Source: Chloroflexota bacterium
GTDB taxonomy: Bacteria; Chloroflexota; Anaerolineae; Anaerolineales; Villigracilaceae
Reading direction: 5' to 3'
DNA: 33,091 bases
Assembly (NCBI GenBank): GCA_016219545.1
Contig: JACRMH010000050.1
Coordinates: 1-33,091 of the forward strand
In this document: one piece after another, positions 17,432-26,362 of the stretch
Layout: each line of letters begins with the position of its first letter
How positions within the stretch are numbered: position 1 is the stretch's first letter
Position numbers and translations under genes: made by a program
The notes under the pieces: generated by a model
The model's input: only the letters and a program-made list of their open reading frames with translations
Database searches by the model: none
What the model was told of the DNA's origin: nothing

Positions 17432-18394
17432 TTATGGAACCAATAACAATTCCGGAGCAGAGAAGGCGGCCGGGATGCAAGTAAAGCCCAGACCCACTGA
17501 ATATGAATCCTTCACGCCATCCTGACGCGGGTTGTACTTGCCAGATGCGTCAAGCAGATCCAAGTCAGGAGAGAGCGCTAAACTCAAAAAGATATTGTTC
17601 TCAAGTTCCTGGAGGGTAATTGCCCCGTTATGGTCCGAGTCAAAGGTTTGGAGAAGAGGGGCTGTCACGGTCTGATCTGCCTTGACCATTCGATTGAGTC
17701 CCTCAGCTACAACCGGAAGAACATTGTTGTGGAATTCATCCACGGTCATAGCGCCGCCCAGTTTTCCGTTGGCGCAACCCTCTGCACTCAAGTCAGCTTC
17801 GAGACGTATCCCGATCAAATTCATTTCGACCAATTGACCCAGGAGAGACATATGGATCTGCGCAGTGCCGGGTCCACCCATAAAGTGACCGTTGGTTAGC
17901 GAACCGATAATAGGCGGATTGGCAGTTGCAGTGGAATCGAGCGTGAACTCTTCAATTCCAGAATTGGGCGTCATATCGTTCCTTTTTCCCTGCAGGAGAG
18001 TCCATGAAACGTTTGAAGCGTTCAAAGGATCATTTGCCTTCACTACATGAAGCGAAACCACCCGATCAGTATTCATTGCCTGATCCATGCTCGCCTGCAA
18101 TTCAAGTCCCGGAACGGCCGATGTAAACATGGTTAAAAGTTCTCCGAAGAGGTTATCAGATTGGTTTTGCGGATCGCCATCAACATTCAGTGCAAACATC
18201 TGAGTCAGCTCCTGTGTTGCGGGGAGTATTAATTGATCGGTAACAAAATGATATTGAAACGCAGTAGATGGAATACCATCCGCGGTCCGCGTTGGATCCG
18301 GGTGTTTGGGCGGCGGTATGAGCGCGCTGCAGGATGCCAACGATAATATAACCAAGCTGGCACTTGCGGTGATAAAAATATTTCTTGTCTTCAT
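17432..18394 (-). CDS. EF-hand-containing lipoprotein
   Basis: A secreted lipoprotein of about 320 aa. The signal peptide ends in the lipobox LSLASC. Near residue 251 it has a textbook EF-hand loop, DSDHNGAITLQE, with acidic residues at positions 1, 3 and 12 and the conserved glycine at 6, so calcium binding is likely. The rest is not recognised. I chose the ATG at 18394 because AAGGA lies eight bases upstream; the ATG at 18412 has none. A hairpin of the recurring leader family (18487-18521) lies upstream. It is flanked by another lipoprotein gene on the same strand. A surface role is inferred. Confidence 0.75.
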   Translation of the reverse strand: MKTRNIFITASASLVILSLASCSALIPPPKHPDPTRTADGIPSTAFQYHFVTDQLILPATQELTQMFALNVDGDPQNQSDNLFGELLTMFTSAVPGLELQASMDQAMNTDRVVSLHVVKANDPLNASNVSWTLLQGKRNDMTPNSGIEEFTLDSTATANPPIIGSLTNGHFMGGPGTAQIHMSLLGQLVEMNLIGIRLEADLSAEGCANGKLGGAMTVDEFHNNVLPVVAEGLNRMVKADQTVTAPLLQTFDSDHNGAITLQELENNIFLSLALSPDLDLLDASGKYNPRQDGVKDSYSVGLGFTCIPAAFSAPELLLVP

Positions 18395-18486
18395 GGTCGG
18401 TTTCCTTTTCATTTTTCGATATTTCTTGCGGGAGATGTGGGACTTCAGGCAATTAGTTTTAAATCACTGATAGCCGTCAAATAAAA

Positions 18487-18521
18487 AACATTCCCCGCCT
18501 CATCATTAACCGGGGAATGTT
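18487..18521 (-). promoter_or_regulatory. recurring leader element, copy E (diverged)
   Basis: AACATTCCCC (18487-18496) pairs with GGGGAATGTT (18512-18521). The C-to-T change in the left arm is compensated by G-to-A in the right arm relative to copies A and B. The loop keeps CATCA. The second conserved block of the other copies is not clearly present. The hairpin lies 92 bases upstream of the EF-hand lipoprotein gene and may also terminate the FN3 lipoprotein gene, whose stop is at 18587. Confidence 0.55.
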
Positions 18522-18586
18522 TTCTTCGATTTCCAAGTGGATACTTCCTCGAGCATTGCCGATTGAGCATCCCTCAATATTTTCTG

Positions 18587-19090
18587 TCACTGGCAGCCAT
18601 AGGTGATGGTATTACCGTTTGCCTTCCAGCTCTTGTTAAAGGCTTCGATCGAATAACTCAGTGTCTTTCCAGTGGCGACAAAAGCGACATCAACATAAAA
18701 TGTGGAATTGGGCGCGAGAGTTGCGATCACCACCTTATCCCGATAAACTCTATAGCCATCTTCGGTGGTGGAGCGATCGATCCAGCCAAGATTCATCGTC
18801 ATATTACCGCCGCCTGTTACTAGCTCACAAGTGTATGTATAAGCTGACCAAACCGGAGTATTGGGAGGGAACAGAGTGGGCATTGGCGAAGCAGTCACTG
18901 TCGGCAAAGTATTGGAGGGGGGAGTATAAAATAATCGAGTTGCGAGGGGATTGACTTGTAAGGTCATTGCGACAGCGGTGCCAATCAAAGTTTTTCCTGT
19001 CTTTTGGGTGGGCAAGGCGTTGCAGGATGACAGTATGATTGCCAGCGAAAGGGCGATAGCTAGTAGTTTGGTGGGGTTTACTTTTTCCAT
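18587..19090 (-). CDS. lipoprotein with fibronectin type III-like domain
   Basis: A 167-aa lipoprotein. The signal peptide has the lipobox IILSSC (Cys23) and is followed by a proline/threonine-rich linker (about 55-80). The C-terminal part (about 85-167), with LGWIDRSTTEDGYRVYRD and VDVAFVATGKTLSYSIEAFN, has the spacing of a fibronectin type III beta-sandwich. A role as a surface-exposed binding or spacer protein is likely; no catalytic motif is seen. The start codon is directly preceded by leader copy D, with AGGATGAG as ribosome-binding site. Confidence 0.7.
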   Translation of the reverse strand: MEKVNPTKLLAIALSLAIILSSCNALPTQKTGKTLIGTAVAMTLQVNPLATRLFYTPPSNTLPTVTASPMPTLFPPNTPVWSAYTYTCELVTGGGNMTMNLGWIDRSTTEDGYRVYRDKVVIATLAPNSTFYVDVAFVATGKTLSYSIEAFNKSWKANGNTITYGCQ

Positions 19091-19091
19091 G

Positions 19092-19166
19092 TACTCATCC
19101 TATCATGCGCCCCACCAGTCCACATCCATCAGGCGGGGAGTGTTCATCTACGCCACTTGGGGGAGA
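19092..19166 (-). promoter_or_regulatory. recurring leader element, copy D
   Basis: The right arm GGGGAGTGTT (19135-19144) and the block TCTACGCCACTTGGGGGA (19147-19164) are conserved. The left arm (GCGCCCC, 19108-19114) is degraded to a CCCC core, and the loop carries CATCC twice-like (CACATCCATC). The hairpin edge is about 17 bases before the FN3 lipoprotein start, abutting the ribosome-binding site. Confidence 0.65.
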
Positions 19167-19201
19167 GTACGATATCGTCATCACTTGCAGCAGATAAAAT
19201 C

Positions 19202-20122
19202 TTATGGATGTGATTCGTCTTCAGTTTCTATTTTGTGTTGTTTGAACTGGTAATAAGTGACGCTTACATACGCCCCAAACAGAAAGATGAGTCCACTCAG
19301 ATAAGACCAGGTCAGGATGGCAATCATGGCTGCCACGGAACCATAGACCAGGTTCGAGGCGGTCATATATGTGGAAATAAAGAACAAAAAGGCTTTCTTG
19401 GCAATCTCCCAAAACAAGCCGGCCCCAATCGCGCCGGGTAAAATCTCGCGCCAGGTGGATGTTCCATGCGGGAGAATGATATAGATCATAAAAAACAAGA
19501 GAACATTGAGCGGGGTAGCCAGCACCCAACCGATACCACTCATGAATGGAACAATTTGGTTAGGCAAAAAGGGAAGGAGATTGGACATCATACTGCCTGC
19601 AAATGAAGCCAGGAAGAGGACCGGTCCAACAAACATTAAGATAAATAATATGTTCAGTCCGCGGCCCTGCCAAACAGCGCGGCGTTTTTTTACGCCCCAA
19701 ACTCCATTCAATATCTGAGTAAAGGAGTTAAAAACTGCAGATGCAGACCAGACCAAACCAAGCAAGGCAATTCCGGTAACGGGTCCGCGCGCCTTAATGA
19801 TCTCATCAATATTTTTCCCAAACAACTGCCCGAGAGCCGGCGTAATAAACTCCAACCTTTGAATGATAAGCTGCTGATCCATCAACGGTCCAAGGCTAAA
19901 ACTGGCAATTGCAATACTCAGGAGCGTGAGTGGAAATAGTGAAAAGATGGCAAAGTAGGCAATCCCTGCCGCCGTAATGGACGATTCGGGCTTTAATGTT
20001 TTTCCGGCCGCATCAGCCAATATCCCTGCCCACCCATTTGTCAGGTCATCAAACTGATGCGCTTTGCGGATGCCTCGCTGCCAAAGCAGCTGCATGTCAC
20101 TAACCATTTTCGGTGCGGCCAT
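19202..20122 (-). CDS. YihY/virulence factor BrkB family membrane protein
   Basis: A 306-aa inner-membrane protein of the YihY/BrkB family, once misnamed RNase BN. It has six hydrophobic segments, and the early SSITAAGIAYFAIFSLFPLTL and later LTWSYLSGLIFLFGAYV are family hallmarks. I start it at ATG 20122, ten bases after the stop of the preceding permease. The longer reading to 20248 overlaps that gene and adds residues unlike the family. It is the third gene of a unit with two AI-2E-type permeases. The transported compound, if any, is unknown. Confidence 0.88.
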   Translation of the reverse strand: MAAPKMVSDMQLLWQRGIRKAHQFDDLTNGWAGILADAAGKTLKPESSITAAGIAYFAIFSLFPLTLLSIAIASFSLGPLMDQQLIIQRLEFITPALGQLFGKNIDEIIKARGPVTGIALLGLVWSASAVFNSFTQILNGVWGVKKRRAVWQGRGLNILFILMFVGPVLFLASFAGSMMSNLLPFLPNQIVPFMSGIGWVLATPLNVLLFFMIYIILPHGTSTWREILPGAIGAGLFWEIAKKAFLFFISTYMTASNLVYGSVAAMIAILTWSYLSGLIFLFGAYVSVTYYQFKQHKIETEDESHP

Positions 20123-20132
20123 TTTTATTTCA

Positions 20133-21386
20133 TCAGGGTTTTGCAGGGTCCGGTGAAACCGCTTCAGCAGTGACAGGTTGTGACGGATGGAAGGGTATGG
20201 AGAGTTCAGGGGGCGGCAATGCTGGCAGGATCGATTCAGCTTTTTCAAGCAGAAGGGTCAGCCGCTCCATGCTGCTCATCACCAGTGGCGGAGGAAGTTC
20301 ATCCATCCCATTTATTGCAGTTGAAAGATGTGCCTGCCTTTCTTTAAGATCCGATACTTGAAGTGCCGCACCAGACGTAAGCGGGTTGCTGACCAGGCGG
20401 CTCCATAGGATTTGGCATACCGCTGACAAAGGCGGCGCTACAAGGATACCCACCAATCCAAAAGCATCGGCCATGGCGAGGAGTATGACCAGGGTTAGGA
20501 TCGGGTTATCCCACTTGCGTTTGAATAGGCGCGGCTCGACCCATAGCTGAAGAACAAGTAATACAACGAGTGTATAGAGTGCCGTGAACAGGCTAAACTG
20601 AACGCTGGTCAGCAGCCCCATGATCAGCGGAAGGATCACTGCCAGGGGTGCACCCACTACAGGGATCAGCCATGCCAGCGCGCCAGCCAGCGCCAAAAGT
20701 GTTGGGTACGGGGAGCCAAGCAGCCAATAACCGATCCCTAATAGCAATCCTGCTAAAAGACTTTGGAACAACTCGCTGCGTATGTACGCTCCAAGGTCAG
20801 GCTCGATCGTCCGCCAAATACGACGCGCCTGTTTGCGCTGATCAGATGGAAGCAGGGAAAGCCAGAGTCTTTCAAAATGAATTTGATTGATGCTCCAATA
20901 GAGGCTCAAGAAAAAAATAACGAGGATGGCGCTCATAATGTTACCGATCCCCTGCGTAAAACCAATGATAGCCGGCAGCACAAGTTGTCCCTGGTCACCG
21001 GTAAATGCTTCGAAGAGTTTGCTCGGCGACGGCAGTTGTGCAACCAATATTTTTTGGAATGAACTGCCCTGCAACCATATTGGCAACATCCACCTATCCT
21101 GTACCGACACAGTATGAAGCAATCGTCCGATCTCATTGATCGCAGTCTCAACAGATAGAACCAGCAGGAAGCCAAGGATGCCAAGGCTGATCAGGCAGAT
21201 CACAACGAGGAGCAGACGCTTCATCCAGCCGGAACTTGACCAGTGTGTAATAAATGGGCGGACTGTTGCTGCAAGTGCAAGCGAGATAAGAACATAAACA
21301 ACCACGATACGGAATTGCCATAGCGCAAGCAGTGCCAGCAATGCGGTCATAACCGCCGTCCCATAGATCACCAGTTGCTTCGTCAT
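20133..21386 (-). CDS. AI-2E family transporter (second copy)
   Basis: A 417-aa polytopic membrane protein of the AI-2E/PerM family. Two N-terminal helices (about 8-50) are followed by a soluble stretch and a C-terminal bundle with the family core GALAWLIPVVGAPLAVILPL and GLVGILVAPPLSAVCQIL. The ATG overlaps the stop of the preceding homologue by four bases (21383-21386), implying coupled translation. A charged C-terminal tail with a predicted helix (about 365-395) is cytosolic. Members export diverse small molecules or act as ion antiporters, so the name should not be taken as proof of AI-2 transport. Confidence 0.88.
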   Translation of the reverse strand: MTKQLVIYGTAVMTALLALLALWQFRIVVVYVLISLALAATVRPFITHWSSSGWMKRLLLVVICLISLGILGFLLVLSVETAINEIGRLLHTVSVQDRWMLPIWLQGSSFQKILVAQLPSPSKLFEAFTGDQGQLVLPAIIGFTQGIGNIMSAILVIFFLSLYWSINQIHFERLWLSLLPSDQRKQARRIWRTIEPDLGAYIRSELFQSLLAGLLLGIGYWLLGSPYPTLLALAGALAWLIPVVGAPLAVILPLIMGLLTSVQFSLFTALYTLVVLLVLQLWVEPRLFKRKWDNPILTLVILLAMADAFGLVGILVAPPLSAVCQILWSRLVSNPLTSGAALQVSDLKERQAHLSTAINGMDELPPPLVMSSMERLTLLLEKAESILPALPPPELSIPFHPSQPVTAEAVSPDPAKP

Positions 21387-22660
21387 AGTTCATCCACAGG
21401 GCTGTCTTGAGACAATAGAACATCAAGGTCGGCAGTTATCGTCTCGATCTCATCCATTACTTGATCGATCTGCTTGATACTTAAGTCCGTCCCCCCTTTT
21501 TTAAGCCGTGCCTGCTTGCGTAGATCCTGAACCAGGTCCTGTGCTTCATAGCGCAGACGGCTGGCATGATCGCGGCCGGCTGAGACATCTGATTCCATTG
21601 TTGTTGGATGAAAAACAAAATGATTGAGAAGCAGTTGAATAATAGCCGCCATTGGAATGGCCATAAGCGCTCCAGCGATACCGTAAAAAGAGCTGAAGGC
21701 AAAAAGCGCCACTAACGTGACAAATGGATTGACGCCAACCGCTTTCTTCATGACACGCGGCACCAGCAAACTATTTTCCAGTTGTTGAATAATGGCTGTT
21801 GAGATAATGACCCAAACCAATTTATCAGGCCCCAAACTTAGCGCAACCAAGGCAGCAGGGATGGCTCCAAGCAGTGGACCGATCATCGGTACGGCTTCCA
21901 GCGCGCCTGCCAGGAGCGCCAATACCAGGACATTCGGCAATCCAATTAGCAGATAAGCGACCAGCGACATGGCGCCAATGACAAGACAAAGGACGCCTTG
22001 TCCGACAATAAAGAAACCAACTTTGGTTTCCATGGCCGAGATCAGTTCACGAATACTCTCGCGCCGATCTTGTGGAACCAGCAGCAAGAGTGACTGAATG
22101 GTCCGGGGTCCATCAAGCGTCCAATAAAATGCAAGCACCACAATGACTATGGATATGAAAATCCCATTGGCTGCCATTTTCACATAATCCAGCGCCTGCC
22201 CTGCTGACGCCATCACTTCCTGGCCGGTTTGCTGCGCCGGGGTTGGCGTCAGTCCTGGCAGTGCAGCCGGGAGGAATTCACTTAAGCGCACCATCCATTG
22301 ATTTGGATAACTAAACATCCACTCATGCAGGTTTCGATAGTAACCCGGCAGGGCTGCAGTAATGGTCGCGCTTTGTTCAACGATCAATGGGAATAACAAT
22401 AATACGAAGCTGACAAGCAGGGCGAGTAACAGAACGTAAACGAGAATGATCCCCACTATCCGGGGAAGTCCCCGCTGATGAATCCAGGTCGCAGTCGGCC
22501 TGATAACTGTACCCATGACAATGGAAATGAACAAGATAAATACAACCTGGTTAAACCGATAGAGAATCCAGAAACCAAGGACGACAGAAACGAGAACAAG
22601 GGTCGCCCACACGACCCTTTGAAATGTCCAATCGTACGATTGCGAAGGTGAATTAAGCAT
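21383..22660 (-). CDS. AI-2E family transporter (first copy)
   Basis: A 425-aa member of the same family, first in a three-gene unit (two AI-2E proteins and YihY). Hydrophobic helices lie near 15-50 and 70-95, and the C-terminal core contains GALEAVPMIGPLLGAIPAAL and GIAGALMAIPMAAIIQLL. The C-terminal tail is acidic and helical (DEIETITADLDVLLSQD). Its start is preceded by AAGG and by leader copy C, whose hairpin edge is 20 bases from the ATG. Tandem diverged paralogues in one operon suggest the two form a heteromer or handle related substrates. Confidence 0.9.
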   Translation of the reverse strand: MLNSPSQSYDWTFQRVVWATLVLVSVVLGFWILYRFNQVVFILFISIVMGTVIRPTATWIHQRGLPRIVGIILVYVLLLALLVSFVLLLFPLIVEQSATITAALPGYYRNLHEWMFSYPNQWMVRLSEFLPAALPGLTPTPAQQTGQEVMASAGQALDYVKMAANGIFISIVIVVLAFYWTLDGPRTIQSLLLLVPQDRRESIRELISAMETKVGFFIVGQGVLCLVIGAMSLVAYLLIGLPNVLVLALLAGALEAVPMIGPLLGAIPAALVALSLGPDKLVWVIISTAIIQQLENSLLVPRVMKKAVGVNPFVTLVALFAFSSFYGIAGALMAIPMAAIIQLLLNHFVFHPTTMESDVSAGRDHASRLRYEAQDLVQDLRKQARLKKGGTDLSIKQIDQVMDEIETITADLDVLLSQDSPVDEL

Positions 22661-22661
22661 A

Positions 22662-22738
22662 CTAACCTTATCCTACAATAAATACTCCCCAACTGCATCC
22701 GTCAGTTGGGGAGTATCAGTCTCCGTCGATTGGGGGAA
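22662..22738 (-). promoter_or_regulatory. recurring leader element, copy C
   Basis: AATACTCCCC (22681-22690) pairs with GGGGAGTAT (22708-22716). Relative to copies A and B the C-to-T change is matched by a compensating G-to-A in the other arm. The inner stem AACTG/CAGTT has its own sequence. The loop keeps CATCC and the outer block TCTCCGTCGATTGGGGGA lies at 22720-22737. It abuts the ribosome-binding site of the first AI-2E gene. Confidence 0.78.
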
Positions 22739-22785
22739 GAAGTATGAAGATATTATGCAGACGCCAAGACGCTATAACCGAATTT

Positions 22786-24204
22786 TTACGTTAATCGTCG
22801 AAGATCGCTCAATGCGGTCTCTATTTCTTCAACAGAGACCGGACGATCATCATCAACATGTTTAAGCGTGCCTGCTTTTGATCTTTCCACAGCCATTTCA
22901 TAAACAGTCAGACCACGCGCCACAGCCTCTTTGACCAGTTCTGCTCCCTGGCTGTAACCGATCAGCGGATTCAACGCGGTCACCACGATCGGGTTTTTCG
23001 CCAGCCAGCCCTCTGCTTTTGCGCGGTTGGCAGTGACGCCGCGTACCGCCCGTTCGGTGAATGTTTGCACCGCTCCGATCATGATCTGCATCATTTCAAA
23101 AAGATTGTGGGCAATGACAGGCATCATCACATTCAATTCGAGCTGCCCAGCCTGAGCCGCCAGTGCCACGGTCACATCACAGCCGATCACATGGAACATG
23201 GCCATATCCAGCATCTCCGCTATCACCGGGTTGACCTTGCCCGGCATGATGCTTGAACCGGGCTGCACCGCCGGCAAACGAATCTCGTCCAGCCCAGTGG
23301 TAGGACCCGAAGACAGCAGACGAAAATCGTTGGCGATGCGGATCAGAGTCAGCGCCAGAGTCCGCATCGAGGCTGAGAAAGCAGATGCGTCTGCCATGGA
23401 TTGCATTGATTCAAATAGATCGTCAGACCCGTTCAATTGGAGTCCCGTTAACTCAGCGAGTTTCTTCACCATTCGCTGATGATATTCGGGATGCGCATTC
23501 AGCCCAGAGCCGACAGCGGTACCGCCGATGCCCAGCCGTCTTAAACCATTTGCAGCGTATTGGATTCGCTCTGCATCACGCTCGATGGCTTTGGCATACG
23601 CGCCGAATTCCTGTCCCAGGCGGACTGGAACAGCGTCCTGTAAATGGGTGCGCCCCGATTTGACAATATCATCGAACTCGCTGGCCTTGTCTCTTAATGC
23701 ATCAGAGAGATTTTGTAGTGCAGCAAGCAATTCATCCAAACGCCATAAACATCCCAGGCGTATCGCGGTTGGGATGGTGTCATTGGTGGACTGTGCCATA
23801 TTGACATGGTCATTGGGATGAACTCGGTACTCCCCTAATTTTCCACCCATAAGAACGGTCGCGCGATTTGCGATCACTTCATTGATATTCATGTGATGAC
23901 TTGTACCAGCCCCCGCCTGAAATGGATCAACAACAAATTGATCGTTCCACTGTCCATCAATGACTTCCTGCGCGGCTCGGATGATGGCATCCGCTTTTTC
24001 TGCATCGAGCAACCCCAGGTCTCTGTTGACTTCAGCCGCAGCTCTTTTGATCATTCCCATCGACCAGATAAAAGCTATATGAGGCTTAAGACCCGATATG
24101 GGAAAATTCTCGACCGCGCGTTGGGTCTGCGCGCCATACAAGGCATTCGCTGGGACAAGGACTTCGCCGAGAGAATCGCGTTCGATACGGTTGGTGTCTG
24201 CCAT
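22786..24204 (-). CDS. aspA: aspartate ammonia-lyase (aspartase/fumarase superfamily)
   Basis: A 472-aa cytosolic lyase of the fumarase C/aspartase superfamily, probably converting L-aspartate to fumarate and ammonia. The signature GSSIMPGKVNP (316-326) contains the catalytic serine (Ser318) on the mobile loop. SGRTHLQDAVPVRLGQEF (183-200), AGAGTSHHMNINEV (97-110) and VNMAQSTNDT (134-143) are closer to aspartases of the Bacillus AspB type than to class II fumarase, which usually reads GSGTQSNMN and SGRTHLMDATP. Fumarase activity remains possible. GGAG is six bases before the ATG. It stands between stress-type genes and has no obvious link to them. Leader copy C lies after its stop codon but belongs to the next gene. 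Confidence 0.75.
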   Translation of the reverse strand: MADTNRIERDSLGEVLVPANALYGAQTQRAVENFPISGLKPHIAFIWSMGMIKRAAAEVNRDLGLLDAEKADAIIRAAQEVIDGQWNDQFVVDPFQAGAGTSHHMNINEVIANRATVLMGGKLGEYRVHPNDHVNMAQSTNDTIPTAIRLGCLWRLDELLAALQNLSDALRDKASEFDDIVKSGRTHLQDAVPVRLGQEFGAYAKAIERDAERIQYAANGLRRLGIGGTAVGSGLNAHPEYHQRMVKKLAELTGLQLNGSDDLFESMQSMADASAFSASMRTLALTLIRIANDFRLLSSGPTTGLDEIRLPAVQPGSSIMPGKVNPVIAEMLDMAMFHVIGCDVTVALAAQAGQLELNVMMPVIAHNLFEMMQIMIGAVQTFTERAVRGVTANRAKAEGWLAKNPIVVTALNPLIGYSQGAELVKEAVARGLTVYEMAVERSKAGTLKHVDDDRPVSVEEIETALSDLRRLT

Positions 24205-24329
24205 TTAGTGCTCCATTCATATTTTCAGGTTTGAACGAAACAAGTATTTGCAACAGCACTATTTTCCCACCTTTTTACCAGCCTTGACCATCTTTGGCTG
24301 TGAATTCTTTCATAGCTTGCTCTGGTAAA

Positions 24330-24959
24330 TCAAGGCTTCGGCACACCTGCCCTGGCGGGCGGTGCCAGGGAAAACACGCACATCCCATCGCGCTCATCCA
24401 TTACATAGGCTGTGGGTGCATAACGAAGCACGATCGTCGTTATCCACATATCTCCTATCGCTCCGGCCGCATTGAGAGCTCCACATATCCCCAATAAGGC
24501 TACCCATAATGTTCCCTGCAATAGCCACATGCCCAGAACGGCCAGAATACTGAGGAAGACGAATGGCGCAAGCGCTATGACAATGTAGTTGTTTCGACGG
24601 TAGGCATACCCGGGAGATGTGGCGTACAACATCAGCCCTTTCCATATAAAGCCATATTTGGGACGTGCGCCAAACATCCGCATGACCAAACCGTGTGTTA
24701 GCTCATGTAACCCCAATGTCAGTACAACCCCTGCGAGAGCCAGACCGATCATGCTCAGACTTATTCTGATTTCACCTTCCGACGGCAGCTTTCCCAGGTT
24801 GAAAGCCAACCAGGAAAAAATCCACCCATAGAGGACAAAAAGGAATACAGCAAGAATATTCATGGCGATCACGCGCGTAGGTTTTCCGGTCAATTTCCAG
24901 GAAAGGACTTCTTGATAGTTGTCAAGTAATGTTCCTGAAACAGGAATTGAGTTATTCAT
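24330..24959 (-). CDS. DUF3267-type membrane metalloprotease-like protein
   Basis: A 209-aa integral membrane protein with about four hydrophobic segments. A zinc-protease-like HELTH motif (residues 85-89, HExxH) lies within the second hydrophobic region, followed by RMFGARPKYGF and ALAPFVFLSIL. This is the layout of DUF3267 putative zincins, related to site-2-type intramembrane proteases. Its start overlaps the stop of the upstream 82-aa gene by four bases. It is the last gene of the sigma-factor operon, where an intramembrane protease could take part in envelope-stress signalling. That role is inferred. Confidence 0.75.
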   Translation of the reverse strand: MNNSIPVSGTLLDNYQEVLSWKLTGKPTRVIAMNILAVFLFVLYGWIFSWLAFNLGKLPSEGEIRISLSMIGLALAGVVLTLGLHELTHGLVMRMFGARPKYGFIWKGLMLYATSPGYAYRRNNYIVIALAPFVFLSILAVLGMWLLQGTLWVALLGICGALNAAGAIGDMWITTIVLRYAPTAYVMDERDGMCVFSLAPPARAGVPKP

Positions 24960-25204
24960 TTTTGTATACCTCTCCTTAAGAATATAAGAACTGCCACAGA
25001 AGTAAGCGAACCAAGCAGGCTTAGTAGTAATGGGCTTAGAAATTCATTGTCTGCAATAAATGAGGCGTCGCCGAATCCGATAAACGTGCCGGCTATTGCA
25101 CCCAGCCCCGCAACCGGAATATACAAAAAGGCGGAGCGCGCATTCCCTTTTGATGCAACACCCCCAACAATGATTGCCAATATGATGATGTAAAAACCCA
25201 ACAT
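24956..25204 (-). CDS. GlsB/YeaQ/YmgE-like small membrane protein
   Basis: An 82-aa protein with three hydrophobic segments (about 3-18, 27-45, 57-75) and a basic end, LRRGIQK. Its layout and tail resemble the GlsB/YeaQ/YmgE protein at 30244-30501 (LLGSLTSVAVLIFLRRG against LLGSIILLAIVNVFRRG). It lacks the most typical GW...A...M motif of the family, so it may be a diverged member. It lies nine bases after the dehydrogenase gene and overlaps the protease-like gene by ATGA. Proteins of this type are often induced by stress. Confidence 0.65.
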   Translation of the reverse strand: MLGFYIIILAIIVGGVASKGNARSAFLYIPVAGLGAIAGTFIGFGDASFIADNEFLSPLLLSLLGSLTSVAVLIFLRRGIQK

Positions 25205-25213
25205 ATCAATTTC

Positions 25214-26341
25214 CTATTGTGTAAGTCCTACCTTGATCGACTGACTTGCCATTACACTACTCTCAACAGTGGAAGTTTGAGAAACTTCATTCATCGCTTT
25301 CCCGTTCGTTATGATCACCTTCAAGGCTTCTTCCTTCATCGCGTTTTCAAAAGTATCATAGGCCTGCATCACCTGATCCAATGTGAAATGATGGGTGATC
25401 AAATGTTGCAGCTGGATCTTTCCGGAAAGCACTGTTTTAAGAAGCATTGGCGTTGTGACAGTATCCACCAGTCCGGTTGTCAGCGTGATGTTGTGTGACC
25501 AGAGCATGTCCAGATTAAGTTGAACGGGTCCGCCATGCACGCCGATAATGGCGATATGCCCGCCGGCTGTGACAATTTCCTGGCAAATGTCAAAGCTCAA
25601 GGGAATTCCAATCGCTTCCACCGCCACGTCCACGCCGCGGTTATTAGTCAGCGCCATGATCTTTTCAACAGCATTACCAAGGTCGTTGTGGATCACCTGA
25701 GTCGCTCCAAATTTCTTTGCAATTTCCAGACGGTTACTATCGTTATCAACCATGATAATTTCCGCCGGCGAATAGAATTGCGCTGTCAGCAGGACTGCCA
25801 ATCCGATCGGGCCAGCGCCGATGACTGCCACTGTGTCACCGGGCTTGATCTTCCCGTTGAGAACGCCGCACTCAAACCCGGTCGGCAGAATATCGCTCAA
25901 CATGACGAGCGCCTCTTCATCAGTTCCGGGAGGAATCGGATACAGGCTGTTATCCGCAAATGGGATGCGGACATATTCAGCTTGAGTCCCATCGATCAGA
26001 TTTCCCAAAAGCCAGCCGCCGCCATTCTCGCAATGAGAGAATATGCCTTTTTTGCAATTTGCACATTTCCCGCACGAGCTGATGCATGAAATAAGAACAT
26101 GGTCGCCAATGTGAAAACTCGAAACATTCCCGCCTATTTTTTCGATGACACCGACACCTTCATGACCAAGGATACGACCACTTGCAACAGTAGGCACATC
26201 CCCTTTCAAAATGTGGAGGTCGGTTCCACAAATGGTTGTCTTTGTGATCCTGACAATGGCATCCGTGGATTCCTTGATGACCGGCATGGGCATCTCTTCA
26301 TAAGAACGATACACCGGGGTATGGTATACAAGTGCTTTCAT
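25214..26341 (-). CDS. zinc-dependent alcohol dehydrogenase (MDR superfamily)
   Basis: A 375-aa medium-chain dehydrogenase that probably oxidises or reduces an alcohol/aldehyde with NAD(P). Catalytic-zinc ligands are Cys38 (in TICGTDLH) and His60-Glu61 (in LGHEGVG). The structural zinc site is complete (Cys90, Cys93, Cys96 and Cys104 in SCGKCANCKKGIFSHC). The dinucleotide-binding loop is AVIGAGPIGLAV, with an acidic residue after the next strand (MVDND), which favours NAD. AGGAG lies eight bases before the ATG. It is the third gene of the operon led by the ECF sigma factor, so its substrate may be a stress-related aldehyde. Confidence 0.9.
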   Translation of the reverse strand: MKALVYHTPVYRSYEEMPMPVIKESTDAIVRITKTTICGTDLHILKGDVPTVASGRILGHEGVGVIEKIGGNVSSFHIGDHVLISCISSCGKCANCKKGIFSHCENGGGWLLGNLIDGTQAEYVRIPFADNSLYPIPPGTDEEALVMLSDILPTGFECGVLNGKIKPGDTVAVIGAGPIGLAVLLTAQFYSPAEIIMVDNDSNRLEIAKKFGATQVIHNDLGNAVEKIMALTNNRGVDVAVEAIGIPLSFDICQEIVTAGGHIAIIGVHGGPVQLNLDMLWSHNITLTTGLVDTVTTPMLLKTVLSGKIQLQHLITHHFTLDQVMQAYDTFENAMKEEALKVIITNGKAMNEVSQTSTVESSVMASQSIKVGLTQ

Positions 26342-26362
26342 TTTCTTTCTCCTAATGGAATG

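Noticed and set aside
20123..20248. 42-residue N-terminal extension of the YihY protein
   Set aside because: It overlaps the end of the AI-2E gene and does not resemble YihY N-termini.
17332..22738. CRISPR array or tandem repeat interpretation of the recurring hairpins
   Set aside because: Copies are kilobases apart, each in a different intergenic region, with no spacer-repeat periodicity and no cas genes.
22786..24204. Class II fumarase assignment
   Set aside because: The AGAGTSHHMN, THLQDAVP and PGKVNPVIAE segments fit aspartase better. Fumarase is kept only as a possible alternative.
24205..24329. Spacer between the lyase and DUF3267 genes
   Set aside because: Inspected for hairpins, leader copies and small genes; nothing convincing seen.
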